Shown piece by piece: positions 10,681 through 20,976 of a DNA stretch of 64,000 nucleotides. Within the stretch, counting starts at the first letter, position 1, and the number at the start of each line of letters is the position of its first letter. Under the pieces are notes generated by a model. The model had not been told where the DNA came from. It saw only the letters and a program-made list of their open reading frames with translations, and ran no database searches. This DNA is from Diplolepis rosae (taxonomy: Eukaryota; Arthropoda; Insecta; Hymenoptera; Diplolepididae): the NCBI GenBank assembly GCA_030998225.1, contig JAPYXD010000701.1:10462501-10526500 (forward strand), written 5' to 3'. The translations under genes were made by a program, and so were the position numbers.

Positions 10681-12262
10681 GGTAATTGATCCATAAAAAA
10701 TAGATCTCAGGCAAAAATATATTATTTTGCTTTCAAGAATAGCAATATTATTATTGAAGGGCTAATTTGAAAGAGAAAAGATTATTTTGCATGAAAAAAA
10801 TTTGAAATGCAGAAAAATAATGTATTTAACAAATTTTAAATTAATTCGGTCGGTTTTTTGTAACCAAAAATGTATTTATTTTAAAAAAAAATGAAACAAC
10901 AGATTAAATAAAGTATTGTCAATCCCGAAAAAATTTCTCGTCTTTTTTAAGTCAATCCAAGTTTTGAAAACGGACCGAACTAATTTGTACTTCTAATAAT
11001 AAATCACAAATCATTTTTTCAGGAAATAAAATCTTCACAACTTTACCGTTTTTAATTTTGGGAAATAAATTCTTTAATGGATGAAACCATTAAAAATTAA
11101 TTTTCCAAAACAAAATTCTTATAAAAAAATTGATGAATTTGGTAATAATTTATTAATTTTATAAAATTGGAAACGGTTAAATTGTAGAGAATCTTTTTCC
11201 TGAAAAAATGATCCGTAATTTATTAGAATCACATCATTTTTTAAAATTTGGTATGGAGCGATAAGAAAATATAAATCCTGTCGAGAAGTGTCTCGATGAG
11301 AATTCGTAGACCCCATTTAGGCAAATAATTTTCCATCTAAACGTTTTTTTTGTATCTCACATATTTTGTCTAAAAAATGGGATTTTTGAATTTTAATCGT
11401 ATTTTTGAAATTGAAACGAAAAATATATGTTTTATCAGAAACTGTGTGAGACAAAAATTGTAGATCTTTTTAAAACGAACAACTTTGCATTCTTACGTTT
11501 TTACGTATTTTACATATTATTGTTAAAAAAAATTGAATTTTGGATTTTCAATAGTATTTTTTTAAATTAAAAAGAAAAATATACATCTTGTGAAAAAATG
11601 TTGCAATTCAAATTTGTAGATCTTAATGTAGAAAATTATTTTGTGTCATAACCTTTTTTCGTATCTGGTATAATTTAACTGGAAAATGGAATTTTGATAT
11701 TGACGTTATTCATGTTTTAACATACTGTAACATTTCTAATTTCAGTTTAATAAGAATGTTATGAAGATAATTTGTAAAGATTTATGAGCACTGTCAAAAA
11801 CCAGTATTAGAATTTTTGATTTTTTCAAAAGCACAAAAATGGTCTAGTTTCCTCAATTTTGGTTGGATATGGCTGATTAACGAACTTGTCCTTACTTTTT
11901 CGGCTCCGATAAAGTGTGCCCAAGCTCAATTCAATCTGATAATTCTATCGAGAGTTATCGAGTATACGACTTACAGACAGACACTTTGGTAAAAACCACT
12001 TTTTCTGACTCAGGGGGTCTCAAAACGTAAAGATTTGATGAAAATTTCGAAAGTCATTTTTCACATATAAAACTGATACCTTCTCATCCATGATGAGAAT
12101 GTAAACAAATTTGGGTAAAAGTAAAATTTGTTAAAAGCATTATTTTTCTACATTTCAAATTTTTTTCATGGAAAATAATCTTTTCTCTTTAAAATTAGCC
12201 CTCCAATAATAATATTTTTATGCTTGAAAGAAAAATTATCTAATTTTCGTGGATGAACTACC
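10681..12262. mobile_element. TTAA-flanked foldback (GGTAGTT family) nested in a MITE
   Basis: Left end GGTAATTGATCC and right end GGATGAACTACC, with TTAA at 10677-10680 and 12263-12266. Arms carry 'ctcaggcaaaaatatatta' and the inverse. The host reads 'tgtaacTTTAA...TTAAcaggtatttgcg', whereas uninterrupted relatives read 'tgtaaatttaacaggta' (about 22832) and 'tgtaaatttaacaggca' (about 54115). It is itself interrupted by a CATTCTCATC element. Confidence 0.88.
11272..12101 (-). mobile_element. CATTCTCATC-family element, truncated, nested in the TTAA foldback
   Basis: Reverse-orientation match to 33188-34035: 'ctgagtcag', 'cgataaagtgtgcc' and 'catgatgagaatg' at its plus-strand right end (12101), followed by TA. 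Beyond it the TTAA element resumes ('aacaaatttgggtaaaagt'). About 240 bp of one end are missing relative to the complete copy. It retains no intact gene. Confidence 0.75.
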
Positions 12263-12540
12263 TTAACAGGTATTTGCGTAATATTTATCGACAAGTCTGT
12301 TATGATTACAAAAAAGCCGTGAATTGTAATGAAATTTCTGTTGAATTCACAGAAATTTTTTTTTCTTACTGCATTAACTTATAGACTCAGTAAATATAAC
12401 AGATTTTTTTCTCCGTGTTAAAGAGCTTTTTAAAAATTGATGCTAAAGAAAGGAAGCATTTATAATCCGAGTAAAGTATAAACTATTATACTAATTTTTC
12501 AGTACAGGACACAGTTGCAACGTATTGACCCATTAAGTAA

Positions 12541-12735
12541 ATGAACACTGAAAAAAGTTTCTGGTAAACCGTCTACTGAGAAATCTATTGTTAGTTAGGA
12601 AAGTGGTTGGGTAAACCGCGTAATAAGCAAATTCTTTGGTTCATCAAATTAAATTTTGGTTAGATCAACCAACAATCTTGGTTTATTCAACATAATTGTT
12701 TGGTTAGATCAAGTAAATTCTTTTTCTGGATGTAT
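12541..12735. repeat. degenerate 'tggttgatcaacca' palindromic repeat
   Basis: Inverted 'ttggttagatcaa' units resemble the interiors of other window repeats (29590-29800, 55150-55619). Ends are uncertain; the left part starts 'cactgaaaaaag'. Confidence 0.45.
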
Positions 12736-13156
12736 TCTTTTTTATTTTCACCACTTTTTTAGTTATTTTAATTGTTAACTTAATTATTTTAACTAAGTTG
12801 AAAGTTGAAATAATTATAAAAAATTGTAAAAATAGAAATGGATATTTTAAATACTCTCCTTAGTTCATTACGCAGAAAAAGATTCGTCATATATACTTAT
12901 TTGGACAACATGACATTCGAGTAGATTTTAATAGAAGATCAGCTTAATCAACAGATTTTCTGTACATTTCACTCAGCGTCCAATAAAATCTACAAAATAG
13001 GGAAAAATCCGAGTTTAGTAACGTACAAAAAATCCATCGATTTAACTGAACTTCATTATAAAATCTACTAACAAGTCATGTTGTAAAAATAAGTATCGAA
13101 TTTTCTGTCAATTTCACTAGTATTTTTTCTGCGTGTTTGAGGCGCCTGTGTTTTTT
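12736..13156. other. unassigned AT-rich stretch
   Basis: No gene or clear repeat seen. Confidence 0.35.
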
Positions 13157-13158
13157 GA

Positions 13159-13545
13159 CATTCGCATCATGAATAAGATCGTATTAGTTTTATATGAAAA
13201 ATGACTTCCGGAATTTTCATCATATATATATATATATATTTCCAGTTAAACTATAGAAGATATTGTTTACTAAAAAAATTGTTTACTACTAAAAAATCTA
13301 CAAATTTGAATCGCAGCATTTTTTTATAAGATGTATATTTTTTGTCTAAATTTGAAAAATACCTTTAAAATTCAAATATTCCATTTTTTGACCAAAATAT
13401 GTGAAATACGAAAAAAACGTAAGAATGCAAAATCGTTTGCCTCAATGAATTCTACGATTGTTTTTCATTTTTGAGATATTTGGAAGAAAATAAATTATTT
13501 TAATCAAGCGTGCTCAAATTTGCGAGCGAAAAAAATGATCAACAT
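13159..13545 (+). repeat. degenerate CATTCTCATC-family copy
   Basis: Begins CATTCGCATCATGAATAAG, an eroded version of the family start, and continues with 'gaaaaatgacttccgg', 'gaaatacgaaaaaaacgtaa' and a block near 'ggaagaaaataaattat' shared with 34.1-34.2 kb. A (TA)n tract lies at 13223-13241. Much of the middle is deleted. Confidence 0.6.
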
Positions 13546-14284
13546 ATTCGAAAAGGAATTTGATTTTAAGATTTGGAAACTTTACAAAAATAATGCTCTA
13601 TTTATTTTAAATCGGCCCCGATCCAGGCCATGCCGAGAGTTCTGGTGATGCACTCGATGCACTCAGATTTTGTTTTGCCAGGCGTTAGATAAGAGAGAAC
13701 GCGGAAAGCCGATCAAAGAGTGCCTACGATCCATGTGCAGTAGGAAATGAGAACAGTTCTTGGAGTTACTCTTGCGATTTTCTGTGGAACAGATGATGTA
13801 CACAGCTGGAAAGAATATTTATTGGCTAGTAAATTTATCTTGTTTCCGTTCGCCAAGACTTCCGAGACTTACATTGAAGTGCAACAAATAATAGGAATGA
13901 AGTTGATAAATACGCTAGAAATTATAAATTTTTCACTTTTATAAGCATTAGTTACTTCAAAAACATTGACAATTCCACTTTTCAAAAATATAACAACTAA
14001 GTAGTTCAAAACTATCTTTTTTAAAAGGAAATTAATAAAACTTTCGTTTTTTCATATAAAAGATTATCCAAAAATGTGAACTGCATCATGAAAAATAGAA
14101 TCAGAGTCAAAGGTATGAAAAACTCCATTTTTCGAGTCACATCAGCAACCAATTGCTCGATTTTTGGGAAACATTTTTTAAATGCACTATATCGTAACTT
14201 GTGACAGATTGCTGATTTTTTAATTTTAAAATAAAATTTTAATAAGTTATCATAGTAATTATTATATTAAGGGGGGCATTCCTC
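13546..14284. other. unassigned stretch with locally higher GC
   Basis: A GC-elevated patch at 13610-13870 contains a plus-strand open frame at 13747-13944 starting MRTVLGVTLAIFC, which looks like a short signal peptide and has a fair start context. No downstream exon or domain can be identified, so I do not call a gene. Confidence 0.3.
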
Positions 14285-14507
14285 ACTCTCTAAATTTGAA
14301 TCAGTCAAATTTTCACTGGTTGAATCAGTGATTTACCTTTTCACTGATTCATCAGTGAAAAAAATATTTTTCACTGTCAAATCAGTCAATTTTCACTGAA
14401 ATAATCAGTGAAATTTGACTGATTTACAGTAACCTCTTTTTAGCTATTTGAATCAGTCAAATTTCACTGATAATCAGTAGATTTTGACTGATTCAAATTT
14501 AGAGAGT
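14285..14507. mobile_element. foldback MITE with perfect 25-bp terminal inverted repeats
   Basis: Starts ACTCTCTAAATTTGAATCAG and ends with the exact inverse, for 25 bp at each end. The 223-bp interior is built of 'aatcagtcaaatttcactga' motifs in both orientations. Related, decayed copies occur at 19436-19600, 51571-51720, 53110-53412 and 54165-54355. Confidence 0.85.
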
Positions 14508-14854
14508 ATAATCGGCTAAAATATACACTATATCTTTGCGAATTTTTTCAAATGAAGTTGTTTATTATAAATATTATCTCGCATATAGTTAATTACCAAA
14601 AATAAAAAATCTTATAATTAAGCAAATAGGGAAATTTGGGAGAAGAAAATTATTTTTGCAACAAAAATCAATTTTTATTTTGCATTAAGAACTATCTGAT
14701 GGGAGAAAATTATTATTATTAGTAGTTCAATCTATGGAAAATTTAATATCCTACAATTTGAAAAAACGAAGTTTTGGGAATTCCTCGTACATCATCGTAC
14801 ATCAATTATTTATGACTGGGAAGGGGGGTTCTATTCTCAAAGCATACCTTTGTA

Positions 14855-15092
14855 GGGTAGACCGGGGTGGAATGGGACACCGGGGTAAGATGGAACAGTA
14901 CGTTTTTACGTAAATTATCTGGATTTTAAGATTTATCTTTTTAGAAATGGGTAGAAAAAATAATATTGCAATTTTCAAGAAATGTAAAAAGTGTATAATA
15001 TAATGAAAAAAATAATCTCAAAACCTACATAATTTACGTGAAAATTTACCCTCCCGTCTTACCCCGGTGTCCCATTCCGCCTCGATCTTCCC
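14855..15092. mobile_element. TA-flanked MITE (GGGTAGACCGGGGTG end)
   Basis: The left terminus GGGTAGACCGGGGTGG and following 'gggacaccggggtaaga' are mirrored by 'tcttaccccggtgtccc' and the right terminus 'ctcgatcttccc'. TA lies on both sides (14853-14854 and 15093-15094). 238 bp, non-coding, with 'acgtaaatt..aatttacgt' inside. Confidence 0.85.
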
Positions 15093-15094
15093 TA

Positions 15095-15750
15095 TGTACA
15101 GAAAGTTTCAATCATTTAAACTAAATGCAGGCCTGAGATTGTATTTATTATAAATAATTAATAGCATTTTTTTAGAATGACAACTTTTGTTTATTTAATC
15201 ACCAACTCAGGGCTTACCCACTTTTTTGTTTACAATCTCAGCCCTGGCTAAATGACTTTTTTTTTAATCGCAAAAATAGCGTTTATTTTAGCCGTTTACA
15301 TGGAACGCCACCCTTAAATAACTATTATAGTTATTGTAGTAATTAGCTTTTTTAAATACAATTTAGCAGCAAAAACATATGTAAACCATGCCCCTGCACA
15401 TTCTAATTATACCTAACCAAGACAAGACACGCAATTGTTAAACTCTTTTGCGATAAAAAAATCGAAAAATAGTGCAAACTCAATAAATGCGCTAACCTTA
15501 TTTATCAAATTAGAAAATTGATAAATGGAGTTCAACGAGGATGCAGTATTATTTATCGATTTTTGATTTTGAAAAATACTAATTAATTTTTTTAAACAAG
15601 TGAAAATTATTTTTAGGGGTTTTAATTAATTTCATGTACTACGACAAGACTTAAATGAAACTAAGGGGCTTAAAAAGTGTACTATTTATTAAATGAAAAT
15701 AACAGAGAAGTCATGTTGGGAAAAAAATAAATGGCGTCTTTGTATATTTA
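15095..15750. other. unassigned AT-rich stretch
   Basis: No gene seen. 'Cctgagattgta' (15132) is loosely mirrored by 'tacaatctcagccctg' (15231), suggesting an old palindrome of about 110 bp. Confidence 0.35.
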
Positions 15751-16500
15751 TTAATAATATTGAATAAAATGACCTTTCTGTTAGTTTTTAAAAGAAATCT
15801 TTTTAGAAATAAAAAATTTTCCAAATTTTTCTTTTCATTTCCAATAAGTCAACGTTTCGACTGAAGCTTCAGTCTTTATCAAGACTAAAAAATACAATGA
15901 AATGAATTATATAATGCGAATGAAACAATACAGTCCAAAAACGAAGCAGGAATATGTAAAAGATATATTATCCGGCAAAAAATGATTATAGTTTGTATAA
16001 TATATATATATAAATTAAATATACAAACTATAATCATTTTTTGCTGGATAATATTGTTTCTCTTCATAGATAAAACACTATTTATACATCATACCTAACC
16101 TCTGCCATAACATATTTACAAGATATATATAGATCAAGATAGACGCTTATGGAATAATATTTTATGATGCTTTAACAAATCTTGTCTTTTGGAAATTTTT
16201 ACAATTTTGATTCAATAAATACAATCTAAAAAAAATGTACTAAACATGATATCTCCACTTTCAATCTATCGATTCAACTATTTTTAAAGGTAACAATCCT
16301 TTACATATTTCTGCTTCATTTTTGGACTGTATTGTTCCATTCGCATTATATAATTCTTTCATTGTAATTTTTAGTCTTGATAAGGACTGAAGCTTCAGTT
16401 GAAACTTTGACTTATTGGAAATGATGGAAAAAATTTTATTTCTAAAAAGATCTTTTAAAAAAAATACCAGAAAGGTCATTTTATTCAATATTATTAGTAA
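15751..16500. repeat. large inverted repeat with hammerhead-like motifs in both arms
   Basis: Arms of about 215 bp (15751-15970 and about 16290-16500) are inverted, with ends 'gaataaaatgacctttctg' against 'agaaaggtcattttattc'. The spacer holds a second palindrome (about 15973-16048; 'aatgattatagtttgtat' mirrored). Each arm carries a 'GACTGAAGCTTCAGT' palindrome followed by GAAAC and preceded by TTGATAA, reminiscent of the hammerhead cores in Penelope-like retroelement terminal repeats. No reverse transcriptase is visible. Confidence 0.6.
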
Positions 16501-16537
16501 TATACTGGTAACAACTACAATTATTTATTTATATATT

Positions 16538-16650
16538 TAATTAGTTGAGTTTAAAAGACGCCTGTGTAGCTCAGTGGTTAGAGCAGTCGTCCGGCAATCG
16601 AAAGAACTGGGCTCGAATCCCAGCGCAGTTGAGAGATTTGAAAATCTTTA
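16538..16650 (+). mobile_element. tRNA-derived SINE with both Pol III boxes
   Basis: Contains an A-box-like TAGCTCAGTGG (16567-16577) and B-box-like GGCTCGAATCC (16610-16620) at tRNA spacing, with a perfect T-arm stem. The anticodon arm is poor, U33 is absent and one acceptor pair mismatches, so it is not a working tRNA. The leader 'ttaattagttgagttt' and the tail 'gatttgaaaatctt' are shared with other copies. Confidence 0.8.
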
Positions 16651-17542
16651 TTCTTGAAAAAAGAACTTCTTAGAACTCCTTTTACAGTATAGAATTTCTT
16701 ATGTCAACACAAAATAAACTAAGACATACTATAAAATTACTATATTTTATATTTGCAATGTAATTTCCTATTAATCTGCAAAAGTAACTTCGATAACTGG
16801 ACAACTGGTACCGGCTCGGTGATTGGTTCCTTCTCCCTACCATTGACGTTAAAGAGAGTCTAAACTAATATTTTCTTGGTTGGAGATTTTAGACAATCTT
16901 TTTTTGATTTAAGTGCCTTCAAACTTGAAAACTTTCGAATTTGGAGGCTTAGGGACTGGTACCTCCAAAGCAAGAATCTTTTAATTAAAAATTCTTCTTC
17001 TTCTTTTGTTTGTGGCGTCTTGCAAATCTGCAAATAGCCATAACTAAGCATAATGTAAATGAGTAGACGTTAGAGATCGGTTCATAGCCATAGAGCAATC
17101 AAGCAATTAAAAATTAAAAGTTGCTGTTTTTCGGAAACATAAAATATGACAAATAAGCATCAACAAAAACATTTTAAGATGAATGCAATTAATCAGAATA
17201 AAAGTATTTTGTAAAAACAACACTGTAGAAATCCAACTCTCAATTACCTGCTGTTATTTCTTTTCTCCCCATACAGCATAAATGTCCCGGAACGCAAAGC
17301 TGTCTTTTTCATCCATGATTTATCGTTGTGTCACGATCTTATGGTTATTATTATTATTACAACGGAAGGCAGTTGTATCAGAGTACTCGCAATTTAAGTG
17401 GTCTGCAACGGCTGTCCGTGAGTTGCTTTGCTTACAAGATGACCTTCGTCTGCAAAAAAATCGTGTTGTTGACCTCAAATTTCTAGACACTTTCATATTC
17501 AGTATACCGATTTCTTTTATTTTCAAAATTCTGTGTTTATGC
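16651..17542. other. unassigned stretch with a 111-codon open frame
   Basis: A plus-strand open frame (17282-17617) starts with a hydrophobic run (CVTILWLLLLL) but runs into the TTAA element at 17547, and part of the run comes from a (TTA)n tract at 17345-17361. I do not regard it as a gene. Confidence 0.3.
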
Positions 17543-17546
17543 TTAA

Positions 17547-18122
17547 GGGGATCCACCAGATTTAAAAATATTCAAATTTTAATATTTTTATTTTTATTTT
17601 TTTGGGGATTTTTTTAAAATTCCAGCACGTTTATGTATTTTCAAACTAAAAATTTTGAGTTTTTTCGGCACTTTTATGACATTGAATAATTTTTTTGTTT
17701 TTTAACTAATTGTCATGATTCTTTTTTTATTTTGTTCCTTACAATGTGTAGCAACTTTTTGGGTATAGAAAGCACTCTAGCTAAAAAAATAACTACAAAA
17801 TTTTTATTAGTTTTTTATTTTATTTGTAACTTTTTTCAGTCATGTTACCTTATTTTCCATGCCTGAAAAGTTACTACACATTGTAAGGAACAAAATAAAA
17901 AAAGAATCATAACAATTGGTTAAAAAACAAAAAAGTTATCCAATGTGAAAAAATGTAAAAAAAAATACCTAAAAACTCAAAATTTTTAGTTTAAAAATAG
18001 ATAAGGGTGCTGGTATTTTTAAAAAGCCCCAAAAAGTTTCTAAATAAAGGTACTAAATATTTAAAAAATTATATGGAAGGTCTAAACTCAAAAAATAAAA
18101 ATATTAAAGTTGGCGGATCTCC
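17547..18122. mobile_element. TTAA-flanked foldback, GGGGATCC family
   Basis: Starts GGGGATCCACCAG after TTAA (17543-17546) and ends GGCGGATCTCC before TTAA (18123-18126). The arms mirror each other through 'acaatgtgtagcaac' and 'ttgttccttacaatg' near the centre. A second copy is at 24850-25489. The right TTAA is immediately the left TTAA of the next element. Confidence 0.85.
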
Positions 18123-18126
18123 TTAA

Positions 18127-18420
18127 GGCTATATGAATCAATCGGATCACGTGACTAAATCATACATTAATTCGTTCATTTAATATAACTTTTGTAATTT
18201 ACAAACGGACGTAAATAGACTACTTTTGGTTTCGAAAATGATAAAAAAGTACAATTTCGCAAAATATATCAACAAATTTTTGTTCATGATCAAAACCAAA
18301 AGTAATCTATCTACGTCCGTTTTTATCTTCTCTGCCATTTCCAAAATTTTGGAAACAAAATTTTATGTATTTTGCACACAAACATTTAGAAACTGGACCA
18401 AATTTTTCACATGAAATTCC
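18127..18420. repeat. partial TTAA element, GGATCA..CACGTGAC family
   Basis: Starts GGCTATATGAATCAATCGG then 'atcacgtgactaaatcat', matching the left end of 43323-43631. An internal hairpin pairs 'actacttttggttt' (18219) with 'aaaccaaaagtaatct' (18293). No right-hand TTAA end is found. Confidence 0.6.
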
Positions 18421-19435
18421 TAATTTTCTCAAGTATCACATGGGCTTAAATCTAACGAGAGATTACGACAAGTTTATACGATTCGCCACACAAAAGGGAA
18501 AGAGTTGCGCAGATACTAACCGCGCAACATTCAGGCTCTTAGTGGGGCAAACAGAATAGGGGATTGTGAAGTCGATCGAGTTCCACAGTATCGAAGTCCT
18601 ACTGTACTATCTATAAATTCACGGAAAAAGCTGTCATATTGATAGCTTGTACTAAAGTTTGCTCTAATCGTTCTGAAGATTTCAATTATTTCTCTAAAGC
18701 TTTACATTTTCCCTACCAAAAGATTTTAATAAGACACGTTTTTCCCTAAATTGAAATAGTAGTATTTTGAAAATTAATAATGTGGGCTTTTCAGAGTAAT
18801 ACTCAAAGTAAAAATGTTTAAAGAAGGAATCCAACTTTTTTCATGATAATAAGGAAAGTTTAAGAACTTTAGAATCACTTATTCATTTGGGTTTTCTAAT
18901 ACAATATGTTATTTTTCATTGACTTGCACTATAAATGACTAATCGCATCATGAAAATTGCCGCACTGATTTTATTTTAGGCACTAAGTTCACAAATAGAG
19001 GTTAACGAATCGTGAGTCAATGATCTGATTACGAACACTCTGTCACGTACGATAATACGGTTAGTATTAAAAATTCTATATAGCGGATCTCATCCGGTTG
19101 ATGTGTCTTGCGCATGCTGATGGAGTCGATAGATTTCATTTGACGGATGTAATCTTAGATCTTGATCTTAAATCTATCATATTGATGTATTGTTATAGAT
19201 AAGCATTGTTATAAAAAATACTTCAGTTTTGGCAAGCGAAAAAAATTCACTCGAATGCATTTTTTTACAAAAATTTATGAATTTTAATATTTTAACTAAA
19301 AAAGTTCTCTGTTCTGTAAACGAAGTTTCTTTTTTAATTTCTCGATGCCTTCAAGTTGAAAAGTTTTTAATTTACTGTTAAAGGCTAAACTCAGGTGTAA
19401 ATATGAAATCGGTCTTGAACATCCTCTAATTACTT
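18421..19435. other. unassigned, partly unique stretch
   Basis: No gene recognised. Slightly higher GC at 18440-18600 and 19005-19160, with only short open frames. Confidence 0.3.
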
Positions 19436-19600
19436 TCTAAACCTAAATCAGTTAAAATTTGACTGATTTTAAATCAGTAACTCACTTTTTGCTTTGCAAT
19501 TAGCTTTTCTCGATTAATTTTTAGTTGACAATAATTAATTGTACAGCAACAATAGGTTACTGATTACAAATCTGTTAAATTTTGACTGATTCAGATTTAA
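19436..19600. repeat. decayed ACTCTCTAAA-type foldback
   Basis: 'Ctaaacctaaatcagttaaa' is loosely mirrored by 'aattttgactgattcagatt' at about 19576, as in 14285-14507, with many substitutions. Confidence 0.5.
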
Positions 19601-19756
19601 AGAAGAGATTTTCTTATTCTGACTAGGATCTAAAGTGAAAATATTTTCTGGAATTATATAAGGAACTTAATTTATCATTTACAAAAAATATAGTTAGAAC
19701 GAGAATCCCTTTTCATTTATTATTTGTTTTTCTTTAACTTCTAAACTTTTATTTAA

Positions 19757-20350
19757 GGGCATGGATCAACCAGACCATATTTTGTCAAAATTTTTTGTCA
19801 ATTCATCTCCATAGAAAATGGGATATCGAATTCAAAATTTGCGAAATTGAAAAAAAGGCACTAAAGAATTTCTGTCGACTCTTATATTTTTATAATTACA
19901 AAAAAATATTGAAAAACAAAATTTTTCTGCAATTGTAAAAATTTAAAGAATTGACACACCTTCTTAGTGCCTTTTCTTTAATTTTTATAATTTTGAACTC
20001 GATACCTCATTTTTCATGGACATGTGATTTCTTCTTTATCAACATTTCAGTTTGTAAAACCCCATTTCTATAAAAAATAAGATAGCTAACTAAAAATTTA
20101 TAGAATTAATTGAAATGCACCAGCACAGGTCTATCTGGTCATAAATGTTTATAATTATATATATTTTTTTTTCAAAGAAATTTTTTTTATAATTATACAC
20201 ATTTATGACCAGAGAGACCCGACTTAATCCATTTTATTTAATTCTACAATTTTTTAATCAGCTATCTTATTTTATATACAAATGGGGTTATAAAAACTGA
20301 TATGTGGATGAAGTGCGAATCTAGTCACGTAATATGGTTGGTCCATGGCC
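19757..20350. mobile_element. TTAA-flanked foldback, GGGCATGGATCAACC family
   Basis: Left end GGGCATGGATCAACCAGACC and right end 'ggttggtccatggcc' are inverted, with TTAA on both sides (19753-19756 and 20351-20354). The interior contains mirrored 'cactaaagaatttctgtcga' and 'ttataattacaa' blocks. Related to 43323-43631. Non-coding. Confidence 0.85.
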
Positions 20351-20354
20351 TTAA

Positions 20355-20742
20355 AAAAATAAGTTTTCTATTCCTCATTTTTTTCAATGGAGGCTATACG
20401 AAGGCTGTATATAATTAGTAAAATTTCGAGGACGGCTCGTAAGGATTACGAGGCTTACGCTGAGAATTCCGAATGAGAAGAAAAGCAAGATGTAGAAATG
20501 AAAATAAAAAATTATCGTTCGCACTCATGCTCTTCTTCCGGGTCATAATGCCAAGAGACAACGTCACTATTACACAAAGTCGTTGCCTGGCACTCAACCA
20601 GCTGCCAGAATTTAAACAGGTTCATTTCCCTCGACCCCCATGAGAAATTACAAATTATCAAATTTATTTCCTCTGTCTGAATCCTACCTGATCAAAAGAT
20701 AAATTCTCAATTAGGGAAATTTATAAACACTGTATACTATAC
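20355..20742. other. unassigned, partly unique stretch
   Basis: GC is slightly raised at 20425-20620. Short open frames exist on the minus strand but show no family features. Confidence 0.3.
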
Positions 20743-20976
20743 TGTGCCACTAGGGATAAAAAAGTTTTCTACTAGCGGGTCATAAAGTCCACTTTATTGC
20801 CCCCCTGCGGGAAAAACAATAGTATATTCCGCAACTAGGGAAAATAAATGTTTTCCCGTATTGCACACGATATTTTTCTACTCGGGGGTCACAAAATGGA
20901 TTTGTTTGACCCATAGGGGAAAATAAAATGCACTTTATGACCCACTAGTAGAAAAATACTTTTCTTTTGTCCACAG
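20743..20976. mobile_element. small foldback element
   Basis: 'Tttctactagcgggtcataa' (20766) is mirrored by 'ttatgacccactagtagaaa' (to about 20954), and 'tgtgcca' by 'tgtccaca' further out. About 230 bp. The terminal duplication is not clear. Confidence 0.7.

Larger units (their letters stand above)
10497..12417. mobile_element. CTGTTRCATTTACTGA-type MITE, host of a nested insertion
   Basis: Left end CACGGTAAAAAAACTGTTGC and right end CAGATTTTTTTCTCCGTG are inverted, with 'atttactgaa' mirrored by 'cagtaaatat'. The real element is only about 0.34 kb; it is split by a TTAA foldback (10681-12262). Other copies are at 22345-23215, 42933-43281 (uninterrupted), 52916-53030 and 53960-54150. The uninterrupted copies give the empty site. 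Confidence 0.8.

Noticed and set aside
16558..16630. Possible functional tRNA gene
   Set aside because: A and B boxes and the T arm are good, but the anticodon arm pairs poorly, U33 is missing, an acceptor pair is mismatched, and several copies share SINE tails.
17282..17617. 111-codon frame with a signal-peptide-like start
   Set aside because: The hydrophobic run comes partly from a (TTA)n tract and the C-terminal third is a TTAA foldback.
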